DNA of 7,319 bases from a bacterium (GTDB taxonomy: Bacteria > Patescibacteriota > Microgenomatia > Levybacterales > UBA12049), in assembly GCA_021820025.1 (NCBI GenBank), contig JAKAEF010000050.1, positions 1 to 7,319 on the forward strand. Direction: 5' to 3'. The translations under genes were made by a program, and so were the position numbers. The notes under the pieces are model-generated. The model was given only the letters and a program-made list of their open reading frames with translations, had not been told where the DNA came from and made no database searches. Positions 1 through 6,774 of the stretch are shown in pieces. Position 1 is the first letter of the stretch. Each line of letters begins with the position of its first letter.

Positions 1-92
1 ATATGCAAAAATATCCACCATTTATTACATGGTTTGTTATGCAAGGCATACAGATTCTTCATAAGAAAAATCTTCCCAAAGCTTCTGCATAG
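1..92 (+). CDS. Probable C-terminal tail of an unidentified upstream gene (partial)
   Basis: The reading frame of positions 3-92 stays open from the window edge to a TAG at 90-92, giving about 29 residues that end in LHKKNLPKASA. I prefer this frame because its third positions are mostly A or T, as in the other genes of the window. A competing frame (positions 1-123, stop TAA at 121-123) is longer but has clearly more G/C at third positions and would run through the promoter at 97-124. The residues are too few to recognise a family, so no function is proposed. The gene would end about 40 bases before the glycan operon and could belong to the same surface-glycan region. Confidence 0.35.
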   Translation, partial: MQKYPPFITWFVMQGIQILHKKNLPKASA

Positions 93-96
93 CTCT

Positions 97-124
97 TTGA
101 GTCAAATGGTGAATAGGTTATAAT
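97..124 (+). promoter_or_regulatory. Sigma70-type promoter of the glycan operon
   Basis: A -35 box TTGAGT (97-102) and a perfect -10 box TATAAT (119-124) are separated by 16 bp. The -10 box ends 6 bases before the ATG at 131, so the predicted transcription start falls on or next to the start codon. No Shine-Dalgarno sequence fits in that space, so the first mRNA of the operon is probably leaderless. Promoter boxes are seen directly; the start site is inferred from usual spacing. Confidence 0.75.
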
Positions 125-130
125 AAGACT

Positions 131-1243
131 ATGGCACGCATTGGTATAGACTGCAGGCTTTGGAATGAAACAGGGGTTGGTCGTTATATACGAAATCTTG
201 TTTTTTCTTTAGCAAAAATTGATGCAAAAAATACATATATCCTTTTTGTTCAAAAAAGAGAATTTGATACGCTAAAACTTCCCGGAGAAAATTTTGAAAA
301 ACAACTTACAAATATTCATTGGCATAGTTTTAAAGAACAAATTGAATTTCCTAAAATTATAAAAAATGCGCATGTTGATTTAATGCATTTTCCCTATTTT
401 TCTGTTCCTGTTTTTTATACAGGAAAGTTTATTGTTACCATTCATGATTTAATTCTTAATCATTTCCCAACCGGCAAAGCATCAACACTTCCTCTTTTTG
501 CTTATTGGCTAAAGCAAGCAGCATATAGATATGTAATAGATTTTGTAATTAAAAAATCACAAAAGATTATTGCAGTTTCCCATGCTACTGCTGAAGAAAT
601 AGAAAGTCATTATGCTATCCCAAAAGAAAAAATTGTTGTTACATATGAAGGATTTGATAAAAATATTGCTCCAAAAAGTACAAAAAATATTTTTAAGTCA
701 CCATATTTTTTGTATGTTGGTAATGCATATCCTCATAAAAATTTAGAAACGCTGTTAGAAGCATTTAAACAATATAAAGAAGCAAAAAAAGAAAATGTTT
801 ATGTATATCTAGTTGGGAAAAATGATTTTTTCTGGGGAAAAATTAAACAAAAAGTGACAGAACTTAATCTAGATAAAAATTGTATTTTTTTGGAATCTGT
901 TTCTGATAAAACGTTAGCAGATTTATATGGTCATGCACAGGCACTTATTCTTCCGTCGTTAATGGAAGGGTTTGGACTCCCTGCTCTTGAAGCAATGGCG
1001 CAAAATTGTTTGGTTTTGGCATCAGATATTCCAGCTTTTAAAGAAGTATGCAAAGATGCAGCAGTTTATTTTAATCCCCATTCTGCAGAATCAATGTTTC
1101 AAGCAATGCAAGAAGGAATAAGGGAAAAAGAAATAATTAGTGAAAAAAAGAAAAAAGGGTTACAATACGCAAAAGGATTTTCTTGGGAGAAAATGGCAAA
1201 AGAAACAGAAAACATTTATGAAAGTTGCATTAGTCTACGATAG
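131..1243 (+). CDS. GT4-family glycosyltransferase (GT-B fold), possibly mannosyltransferase
   Basis: This 370-residue cytoplasmic or membrane-associated enzyme should transfer a sugar from a nucleotide donor to a growing glycan, probably lipid-linked. The N-terminal half carries the GT4 glycine-rich start (IGIDCRLWNETGVGRYI, residues 4-20) and an HDL segment (about 105-107). The C-terminal donor-binding half carries FLYVGNAYPHKNLETLLEAF (193-212) and the retaining GT4 EX7E motif in EGFGLPALEA (E279 and E287). Length is normal for the family. It is first in a four-gene operon and overlaps the next gene by 26 bases. A GDP-mannose donor is suggested only by the manC two genes downstream; the donor and acceptor cannot be read from the sequence. 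The ATG at 131 is supported by the promoter position and by the N-terminal beta strand starting at once. Confidence 0.9.
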   Translation: MARIGIDCRLWNETGVGRYIRNLVFSLAKIDAKNTYILFVQKREFDTLKLPGENFEKQLTNIHWHSFKEQIEFPKIIKNAHVDLMHFPYFSVPVFYTGKFIVTIHDLILNHFPTGKASTLPLFAYWLKQAAYRYVIDFVIKKSQKIIAVSHATAEEIESHYAIPKEKIVVTYEGFDKNIAPKSTKNIFKSPYFLYVGNAYPHKNLETLLEAFKQYKEAKKENVYVYLVGKNDFFWGKIKQKVTELNLDKNCIFLESVSDKTLADLYGHAQALILPSLMEGFGLPALEAMAQNCLVLASDIPAFKEVCKDAAVYFNPHSAESMFQAMQEGIREKEIISEKKKKGLQYAKGFSWEKMAKETENIYESCISLR

Positions 1244-2288
1244 AGTAAATAAATGGGGAGGTGCAGAGCGCGTTCTTTTAGCTCTCCATAAAATATTTCC
1301 TAACGCTCCTTTGTATACGTCTGTATATAACATGGAAAAAGCTCCCTGGGCACAAGATTTTAAAATAATACCCTCATTTTTACAGAAAATTCCGTTAACG
1401 CAGCACCATGAATGGCTAGCTCCCCTTATGCCTTTAGCTTTTGAAAGCTTCTCTTTTGATGGCTATGATCTTGTTATTTCTGTTACATCTGAAGCAGCAA
1501 AAGGGATACTTACCAAACCAGAAACAAAACACCTATGTATCTGTCTAACTCCAACACGATATTTATGGAGTGGGTATACGGGATATTTTAAAAATAAAAT
1601 TTTAAGAATTTTGTCATATCCAGTAGTTTCTTATTTAAAAGCATGGGATAAAAAGGCTTCTCAAAGGCCTGATTATTACCTTGCAATCTCAAAAGAGGTA
1701 CAAAGCAGAATAAAAAATTACTACAATCAAGAATCAACTGTTATCTATCCGTCTGTAGCATTTATAAATGCAAAAATGACTAAAGAAAATAAAGGTTATT
1801 TTTTGGTTGTTTCCAGGATTTCTAAATTCACGCAATATAAAAGAATAGATTTAGCCGTAAGAGCTGCGACCAAACTTTCATTGCCGCTTATTGTTGTTGG
1901 AGATGGAAATATACGCTCTCTCAAAAAAATTGCCGGGCCAACCGTTACCTTTGCCGGAAAAGTTACAGACAAAGAACTAGCAACCTATTATGCTAATTGC
2001 AGAGCTTTAATTTTTCCAGGCATGGAGGATTTTGGCCTTGTTATGGTTGAAGCACAAGCATTTGGAAAGCCTGTTATTGCATTCAAAGCAGGAGGCGCAT
2101 TAGAAATTGTACAAGAAGGAGAGACAGGCGTATTTTTTGAGAAGCAGACTGTTGACTCGTTGGCGCATGTATTGGCAAACTTTAACGAAAACGTCTATAA
2201 TAATAAAGCTTGTATAAAGAATGCCTTGCGGTTTACTTTTGAAAACTTTGAGAAACAGCTTTTACAGACAATAAAAGAAATAGTATGA
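1218..2288 (+). CDS. GT4-family glycosyltransferase, WbaZ-like
   Basis: This predicted 356-residue retaining GT-B glycosyltransferase begins MKVALVYDRVNKWGGAERVL, the typical start of the WbaZ-like GT4 group of O-antigen and exopolysaccharide mannosyltransferases. Further signs are MPLAFESFSFDGYDLVISVT (71-90), TPTRYLWSG (111-119), YFLVVSRISKFTQYKRID (194-211) and the EX7E motif in MEDFGLVMVEA (E270 and E278). The frame is open further upstream to an ATG at 1140, but those 26 residues are lysine-rich, lie wholly inside the preceding gene and precede the conserved N-terminus, so 1218 is chosen. It overlaps the upstream gene by 26 bases and its TGA overlaps the next ATG (ATGA), so translational coupling is likely. 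There is no clear ribosome binding site. The exact sugar is inferred only from family and from the adjacent manC. Confidence 0.9.
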   Translation: MKVALVYDRVNKWGGAERVLLALHKIFPNAPLYTSVYNMEKAPWAQDFKIIPSFLQKIPLTQHHEWLAPLMPLAFESFSFDGYDLVISVTSEAAKGILTKPETKHLCICLTPTRYLWSGYTGYFKNKILRILSYPVVSYLKAWDKKASQRPDYYLAISKEVQSRIKNYYNQESTVIYPSVAFINAKMTKENKGYFLVVSRISKFTQYKRIDLAVRAATKLSLPLIVVGDGNIRSLKKIAGPTVTFAGKVTDKELATYYANCRALIFPGMEDFGLVMVEAQAFGKPVIAFKAGGALEIVQEGETGVFFEKQTVDSLAHVLANFNENVYNNKACIKNALRFTFENFEKQLLQTIKEIV

Positions 2289-3367
2289 GAATTGTTATTT
2301 TTGCAGGAGGAGTAGGAACAAGGCTTTGGCCACTCTCTCGAAAAAATACCCCAAAACAATTTAGCAGTATAATTGGCGGCTCTTCAACAATTCAACAAAC
2401 CATTAAAAGACTTGAACCTACCTTTGGGGCATCTCAAATGTATGTTGCAACGGGCAAGCGTTTTAAAGATATTGTTATAGAACAGCTTCCCGAAATTCCA
2501 AACAACAATTTTATTTTTGAGCCAGAAATGCGAGATGTTGGTCCAGCAATTGGTCTTGCTACGTACTTACTTGGTACAAAAGATTTAGATGAGCCAATTG
2601 CCATTCTTTGGAGTGATCACATGGTCAAAAATGATGCTGCATTTAGAACTACCTTACAAACGGCGGAAAATATTATAAAACAAAAAAAAGCTAATTTTAT
2701 TTTTATTGCACAAAATCCAAGATTTGCAAATCAAAATATGGGATGGATTCATCATGGAGAAACTGCAATGGAAGAGAATGGTTTGCAATTGTATACCTTT
2801 AAAAGGCTGAAGTATAGACCAAAATTAACAGAGGCAGAAGATTTTTTAGAAAGTAAACAATATGTATGGAATTTAGGATATTTTGTTACAACCCCACGAT
2901 TTTTAATAGAAAATTTTCAAAAATTAGCACCAGAAATGGCTGAAGGATTACAAAAAATTGCAGATTCCTATAAATCTTCTTCCTATGAGCAAACACTTAT
3001 GGATATTTATCCCACTTTAGAAAAAATAAGTTTTGATGATGCAATCTTAGAAAGATTGGATCCAAAAGGAGTCTATGTTATTTCTCAAGATTTAGGATGG
3101 AGTGATATTGGTGCATGGGAATCGTTAAAAGAGGCATTGCAGCAAACAAAAACAGAAAATGTTACAAAAGGAAATCTTCTTCTTAAAGATAGCCAAGATT
3201 CATTAGTATTTAACTTTACTCCTCAACTAGTTGTGGGCATTGATTTAGATGACATGATAGTTGTCAATACGGAAGATGTTATATTAATTTGCCCAAAAAC
3301 CTCTGTACCCAAAATCAAAAAGGTAGTAGAAAGTTTAAGTGGTACGGATCATGAGCACTTAGCCTGA
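2285..3367 (+). CDS. manC: Mannose-1-phosphate guanylyltransferase (GDP-mannose pyrophosphorylase)
   Basis: This enzyme makes GDP-mannose from mannose 1-phosphate and GTP in the cytoplasm. At 360 residues it is the short form without a fused phosphomannose isomerase domain. The nucleotidyltransferase signature GGVGTRLWPLSRKNTPKQF is at residues 8-26, with K24 as the expected pyrophosphorylase lysine. Next come FEPEMRDVGPAIGLA (78-92), the metal-site region WSDHM (109-113), VWNLGYFVTTPRFL (194-207), ISFDDAILER (248-257) and DLGWSDIGAWESL (269-281). The C-terminus has the left-handed beta-helix pattern (GNLLL.. SLVFNF.. LVVGIDLDDMIVVNTEDVILICPK, 296-338). Oddities: WSDH replaces the usual P-A-D-H, and NMGWIHHGE replaces the usual TGYGYI-type strand, so a related hexose 1-phosphate or another nucleotide is possible. 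It overlaps both neighbours by 1-4 bases and should supply the donor for the adjacent glycosyltransferases. Confidence 0.88.
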   Translation: MRIVIFAGGVGTRLWPLSRKNTPKQFSSIIGGSSTIQQTIKRLEPTFGASQMYVATGKRFKDIVIEQLPEIPNNNFIFEPEMRDVGPAIGLATYLLGTKDLDEPIAILWSDHMVKNDAAFRTTLQTAENIIKQKKANFIFIAQNPRFANQNMGWIHHGETAMEENGLQLYTFKRLKYRPKLTEAEDFLESKQYVWNLGYFVTTPRFLIENFQKLAPEMAEGLQKIADSYKSSSYEQTLMDIYPTLEKISFDDAILERLDPKGVYVISQDLGWSDIGAWESLKEALQQTKTENVTKGNLLLKDSQDSLVFNFTPQLVVGIDLDDMIVVNTEDVILICPKTSVPKIKKVVESLSGTDHEHLA

Positions 3368-4038
3368 TGCCTATGCCGTATACAGAAATTAAAAAGAGTT
3401 TTATTTACGAATGTATAAAGCGTTTTACAGATATTATTTTTTCAGTTGCTTTATTACTTCTTTTTTCTCCAGTTATTTTGTGCGTTGCTATTGCTATAAA
3501 ACTTAATTCAAGAGGCCCAATTCTAGCAGATACTCCAGCCCGTGTTGGGCAAAACGGGAAGCTTTTTAAAATGTTTAAATTTAGATCTATGGTACAAAAT
3601 GCTCATGAAATTTTACGGGAAAATCCCAAATTTGCAGAACTTTTTGAAAACTATAAAAAAGGAAGTTACAAACTTAAAAACGATCCAAGAATTACAAGAG
3701 TCGGAAAATTTATTAGAAAATATTCCCTCGATGAAATTCCGCAATTTGTGAATGTCATTAAAGGAGATATGAGTTTGGTTGGGCCAAGGGCATATTACCC
3801 AGATGAACTGAGAGATCAACAAAAAAAGTATCCTCACACACAAGATGCAGTAAAAGTGGTGTTATCAGTTAAACCTGGAATTACCGGATATTGGCAGGTA
3901 TCAGGAAGATCTGAAATTAATTTTGATAAGAGAATAGAAATGGATGCAAATTACGTAAAGCATAGATCTATATGGTACGATTTATCAATTATTGCCAAAA
4001 CCCCTTGGGCAATGATTTCTGGAAAAGGTGCCTTGTGA
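3367..4038 (+). CDS. Short monotopic phosphoglycosyl transferase (bacterial sugar transferase family)
   Basis: This 223-residue enzyme should transfer a sugar 1-phosphate from a nucleotide sugar to polyprenyl phosphate, starting a lipid-linked glycan at the inner face of the membrane. A single hydrophobic re-entrant segment (about 22-45) follows a short basic N-terminus. After it come VGQNGKLFKMFKFRSM (60-75), DPRITRVGKFIRKYSLDEIPQ (106-126) with the catalytic Asp-Glu pair D122-E123, GDMSLVGPRAYY (133-144) and KPGITGYWQVSGR (169-181). It lacks the four-helix N-terminal part of WbaP/WcaJ-type enzymes and so resembles the compact PglC-like form. The ATG at 3367 overlaps the TGA of manC (TGATG); a second in-frame ATG at 3373 is equally plausible. 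It ends the operon; no terminator is visible after it. The sugar specificity cannot be determined. Confidence 0.93.
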   Translation: MPMPYTEIKKSFIYECIKRFTDIIFSVALLLLFSPVILCVAIAIKLNSRGPILADTPARVGQNGKLFKMFKFRSMVQNAHEILRENPKFAELFENYKKGSYKLKNDPRITRVGKFIRKYSLDEIPQFVNVIKGDMSLVGPRAYYPDELRDQQKKYPHTQDAVKVVLSVKPGITGYWQVSGRSEINFDKRIEMDANYVKHRSIWYDLSIIAKTPWAMISGKGAL

Positions 4039-4047
4039 TTTACCTAA

Positions 4048-4076
4048 TTGACATAATTTTGTAAATTATTTACTAT
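4048..4076 (+). promoter_or_regulatory. Sigma70-type promoter of the DUF4012 gene
   Basis: A perfect -35 box TTGACA (4048-4053) lies 17 bp before TACTAT (4071-4076), which matches the -10 consensus at four of six positions. The -10 ends 7 bases before the ATG at 4084, so a leaderless transcript is again predicted. The promoter fills the 45-base gap after the glycan operon, so this gene can be expressed on its own although read-through from upstream is also possible. Confidence 0.65.
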
Positions 4077-4083
4077 TTAATGT

Positions 4084-6048
4084 ATGGATGGTTTTCAAAA
4101 AATCGATTTAAATTCGGATATTCCTTCGCCATCCAAGGGAAACTCTCCTGTCAAAACTGATATGGTACGAAAAAGATCATCATCAACAGGGAAAACAACA
4201 AGAAAAGTTTTATTATGGGTTGTTGGAGTCCTCGTTGTTTTAATAGTTTTTGTAGTGCTAGGAATAATTCTCCCAGCTCTTAAACTTGCTTCTCAAGCAA
4301 AAATTACTTATGCAGATGCCAAAAAAGTCTATGCAGATGCTAAAACAGAAAATATTGAATTAGCTGGTAAAGATTTAGATACTACTAAAACAGATATGCA
4401 AAAACTGCAAAAAAGTGTGTCTGCAATGGGATATTTGTCTTTTGTGCCAATTGCAAATTGGTATTATTCAGATGCAGTTCATTTGCTTAACGCAGGATTA
4501 GCAGGCATTGACGGAGGAAAAGTCCTAGTTGATTCTGTTGCCCCCTATGCTGATGTTTTGGGATTAAAAGGTCAGGGCAGTTTTACTGGCGGTAGTGCAG
4601 AACAACGTATTCAAACTGCGGTAACAACATTTAGCAAAATTGCTCCTAATATAGATAAACTTTCCGGATCTTTATCTATTATGCAAAAAGAATTGGATCA
4701 GGTTAATCCAAACCATTATCCTTCCCTTTTTGGTGGCAGCAAAATAAAAACAACACTTACACAAGCAAAAACTGTTGTAGATGATGCAAATATTTTTGTC
4801 TCAGAAGCAACACCATTAATTAAAGTTCTTCCAGAAATGCTTGGAGAGCCAATAGAAAAGAAATATTTAGTGCTTTTCCAAAATGACAAAGAGCTTCGTC
4901 CAACAGGAGGATTTATTACAGCATATGCAATTATGCGGTTTGACCATGGAGTTGTTCATCCAGATGGCGCATCAGATATTTATACGTTAGATGCAACGGT
5001 TCCAAACAAACCAACGGCACCAAGAATTTTAGCAAAATATTTACCAGAAGTTCCTCAATGGAATTTACGTGATACCAATCTTTCTCCTGATTTTGTTACT
5101 TCTATGCAGCAATTTAATAAAATGTATCAAACAGCAGGGGGATATTCAAAAGTAGATGGAATTATTGCAATAGATACATATCCATTAGTTGCAGCAATAG
5201 ATATTTTGGGTGGCTCTATTGATGTTGATGGTCAGACATTTACAACAAAAAATGACCCACGTTGTGACTGTGCAAACGTTATTTATGAATTAGAAGCAGC
5301 GTCAGATAAACCAGTTGATTATGTTAGAACACAAAGAAAAGGCATTATTGGAGATTTAATGCTGGCAATTATGAATAAAGCACTTTCTTCTTCTCCAAAA
5401 AAATATTGGGGTCCATTATTCCAGGCTATGCTTAACAATATTTCACAAAAGCATATTCTGTTCTATGTCTATAATACCGATGCACAATCTGGAATAGAGG
5501 CCTTAAATGCAGCAGGAAGAATAAAGCCGTTTGATGGTGACTATTTGCATATTAATGATGCTAATTTTGGCGGCGCAAAATCAAACCTCTTTATTACAGA
5601 ATCTGTAGACCAAAATTACCAAATGCAGTCTGACGGCTCTATTACCAAAACACTTACGATAAATTATAAAAACCCCTATGCTCCTTCTGATTGCAATCTG
5701 GAAAGAGGTGGACTTTGTTTAAATGCAGTCCAAAGAGACGTAGTACGAGTATATGTTCCAAAGGGAAGTCAGTTAGTTAGCAGCGATGGTTCCGAGGTGA
5801 AAATGATGACGTATGATGAGCTTGGAAAGACAGTATTTGAAGGCTTTATAACGGTACGACCACAAGGAGCAAAAACATATACCCTTACCTATAAGTTACC
5901 ATTTAAATTAGCTGGAGGTTCAGTACTTCCTGCAATGTATCAAAAACAGCCAGGTACAAATAACATTGAATATACAGTTTCTGTAAACGGTAGAAAAGTT
6001 CAAGAGTTTCCGCTTTTAACAGACCAAACAATTAAAATTACTCCCTAA
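4084..6048 (+). CDS. DUF4012 membrane-anchored extracytoplasmic protein
   Basis: This 654-residue protein has a hydrophilic, basic cytoplasmic start (1-40), one strong transmembrane helix (about 41-66, rich in V, L and I) and a large outer part. Residues 70-250 are mostly helical, with a short YADAKKV/YADAKTE repeat at 76-89. The DUF4012 core follows: KKYLVLFQNDKELRPTGGF (259-277), LRDTNLSPDFVTSM (328-341) and VDGIIAIDTYPLVAAIDILGG (357-377). A conserved-looking RTQRKGIIGDLML (415-427) comes next, then a beta-rich C-terminal domain (about 500-654). Cysteines at 394, 396, 537 and 545 could form disulfides. The molecular function of DUF4012 is not established to my knowledge. Its position directly after a polyprenyl-linked glycan operon suggests a role in cell-surface glycan handling. 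The order of core motifs, including paired arginines, recalls LytR-CpsA-Psr phosphotransferases, which is only an inference. Confidence 0.85.
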   Translation: MDGFQKIDLNSDIPSPSKGNSPVKTDMVRKRSSSTGKTTRKVLLWVVGVLVVLIVFVVLGIILPALKLASQAKITYADAKKVYADAKTENIELAGKDLDTTKTDMQKLQKSVSAMGYLSFVPIANWYYSDAVHLLNAGLAGIDGGKVLVDSVAPYADVLGLKGQGSFTGGSAEQRIQTAVTTFSKIAPNIDKLSGSLSIMQKELDQVNPNHYPSLFGGSKIKTTLTQAKTVVDDANIFVSEATPLIKVLPEMLGEPIEKKYLVLFQNDKELRPTGGFITAYAIMRFDHGVVHPDGASDIYTLDATVPNKPTAPRILAKYLPEVPQWNLRDTNLSPDFVTSMQQFNKMYQTAGGYSKVDGIIAIDTYPLVAAIDILGGSIDVDGQTFTTKNDPRCDCANVIYELEAASDKPVDYVRTQRKGIIGDLMLAIMNKALSSSPKKYWGPLFQAMLNNISQKHILFYVYNTDAQSGIEALNAAGRIKPFDGDYLHINDANFGGAKSNLFITESVDQNYQMQSDGSITKTLTINYKNPYAPSDCNLERGGLCLNAVQRDVVRVYVPKGSQLVSSDGSEVKMMTYDELGKTVFEGFITVRPQGAKTYTLTYKLPFKLAGGSVLPAMYQKQPGTNNIEYTVSVNGRKVQEFPLLTDQTIKITP

Positions 6049-6080
6049 TCAGTTCCTTGCTTTAGGATTTAACAAAAATG

Positions 6081-6089
6081 TGTTAGTCT
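6081..6089 (+). promoter_or_regulatory. Possible extended -10 promoter of recO
   Basis: TGT-TAGTCT (6081-6089) has the TGn extension followed by a weak -10 hexamer, ending 6 bases before the recO ATG at 6096. No convincing -35 box is found at the right distance. It is listed because the spacing to the ATG equals that at the other promoters in the window. The hexamer match alone (three of six) would not be convincing. Confidence 0.35.
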
Positions 6090-6095
6090 AAATGT

Positions 6096-6659
6096 ATGCG
6101 AACATTTAAAACTACAGGTATAGTAATAAGACGTAAAAATGTTGGTGAGGCAGATAGAATTTTAACCATATACACCAAAGATTTGGGGAAACTGCAGGTT
6201 AAAGCAAAGGGTGTTAGAAAAATTACCAGTAAACGTGCTTCGCATATTGAGCCGCTCAATATTGCTGTTATGACGTTATATAAAGGAGAAGGAATGCATG
6301 TATTAACAGAAGTGGAAGCTACTAATTCTCACAATACAATTAAAAGTAATTTGTCTCGAGTTGGTATGGCATATCATATTTGCGAATTGATAGACAGTCT
6401 TTGTCCTGAGGGGCAAGAACAGCCCGAAATTTATGATCTTTTGGAACAAATGTTGCAAGATTTAGGGAGTAAAGAAAAGGTTGGGGAAGCAATTCATGCA
6501 TTTGAAATTAATTTATTAACAGCATTAGGTTTTACTACCTCTTCGCACGATCTCACCGGCTCAAAAGCATCTATTTTTATAGAAAGTATTTTAGAAAAAA
6601 AATTAAAATCAAGACAAATTATTCCTCAATTACTGCAAGTACAAAAGCCAATAAGTTGA
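6096..6659 (+). CDS. recO: DNA repair protein RecO (compact form)
   Basis: RecO binds single-stranded DNA and SSB and, with RecR, loads RecA during RecF-pathway gap repair. The N-terminal OB-fold domain (about 1-78) shows the family start FKTTGIVIRRKNVGEADRIL (4-23), then LGKLQVKAKGVRK (30-42) and the strand region LNIAVMTLYKGEGMHVLTEVE (54-74). The helical C-terminal domain includes AYHICELIDSLCPEGQEQPEIYDLLEQML (92-120) and FEINLLTALGF (136-146). At 187 residues it is shorter than the usual 230-250. The cysteine-rich zinc motif seen in many RecO proteins after the LLTALGF-like segment is missing; the chain goes almost straight to a last helix (159-172). The stop codon is a natural end within strong coding sequence, and the TGA overlaps the -35 box of the next promoter. 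It appears to be a compact functional RecO and shows no sign of being a broken gene. Confidence 0.85.
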   Translation: MRTFKTTGIVIRRKNVGEADRILTIYTKDLGKLQVKAKGVRKITSKRASHIEPLNIAVMTLYKGEGMHVLTEVEATNSHNTIKSNLSRVGMAYHICELIDSLCPEGQEQPEIYDLLEQMLQDLGSKEKVGEAIHAFEINLLTALGFTTSSHDLTGSKASIFIESILEKKLKSRQIIPQLLQVQKPIS

Positions 6660-6684
6660 CAATATAGGTCGTAAATGATATCTT
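6656..6684 (+). promoter_or_regulatory. Promoter of the T-box leader and glyQS
   Basis: A perfect -35 box TTGACA (6656-6661) overlaps the recO stop codon. It lies 17 bp before TATCTT (6679-6684), which is preceded by the extended -10 dinucleotide TG at 6676-6677. The predicted transcription start is near 6690-6691. This sets the 5' end of the riboswitch and is the main reason for calling the leader unusually short. Confidence 0.75.
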
Positions 6685-6741
6685 ATTCTTGTTAGCAATG
6701 AAGGGCTTGGCAACCTGGAGCTACAAACAATTAAGAAGCAA

Positions 6742-6774
6742 GTAGGGTGGAACCACGACACAACTCGTCCCTAT
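6742..6774 (+). promoter_or_regulatory. T-box antiterminator helix
   Basis: GUAGGG (6742-6747) pairs with CCCUAU (6769-6774) over six pairs including one G-U. It encloses the UGGAACC tRNA-binding bulge and a four-pair upper helix with loop CACAAC (6759-6764). Positions 6765-6772 are shared with the terminator stem, so the two structures exclude each other. This is the standard arrangement of a transcriptional T-box. Confidence 0.85.

Noticed and set aside
1..123. Alternative upstream reading frame ending at TAA 121-123
   Set aside because: Its third codon positions are less AT-rich than the competing frame, and it would extend through the TATAAT promoter box.
1140..1217. 26-residue N-terminal extension of the second glycosyltransferase
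   Set aside because: The extension lies wholly within the first gene, is lysine-rich low-complexity sequence, and precedes the conserved GT4 start MKVALVYDRV at 1218.
3542..3751. 69-residue open frame inside the phosphoglycosyl transferase gene
   Set aside because: It is an alternative-frame shadow of a strongly conserved gene and has no recognisable motif.
3613..3843. 76-residue reverse-strand open frame
   Set aside because: It is antisense to conserved catalytic regions of the phosphoglycosyl transferase and has no family signature.
4309..4344. Tandem 21-base repeat encoding YADAKKV/YADAKTE
   Set aside because: Two copies of a short helical heptad are likely ordinary coiled-coil-like sequence and not a mobile or regulatory repeat.
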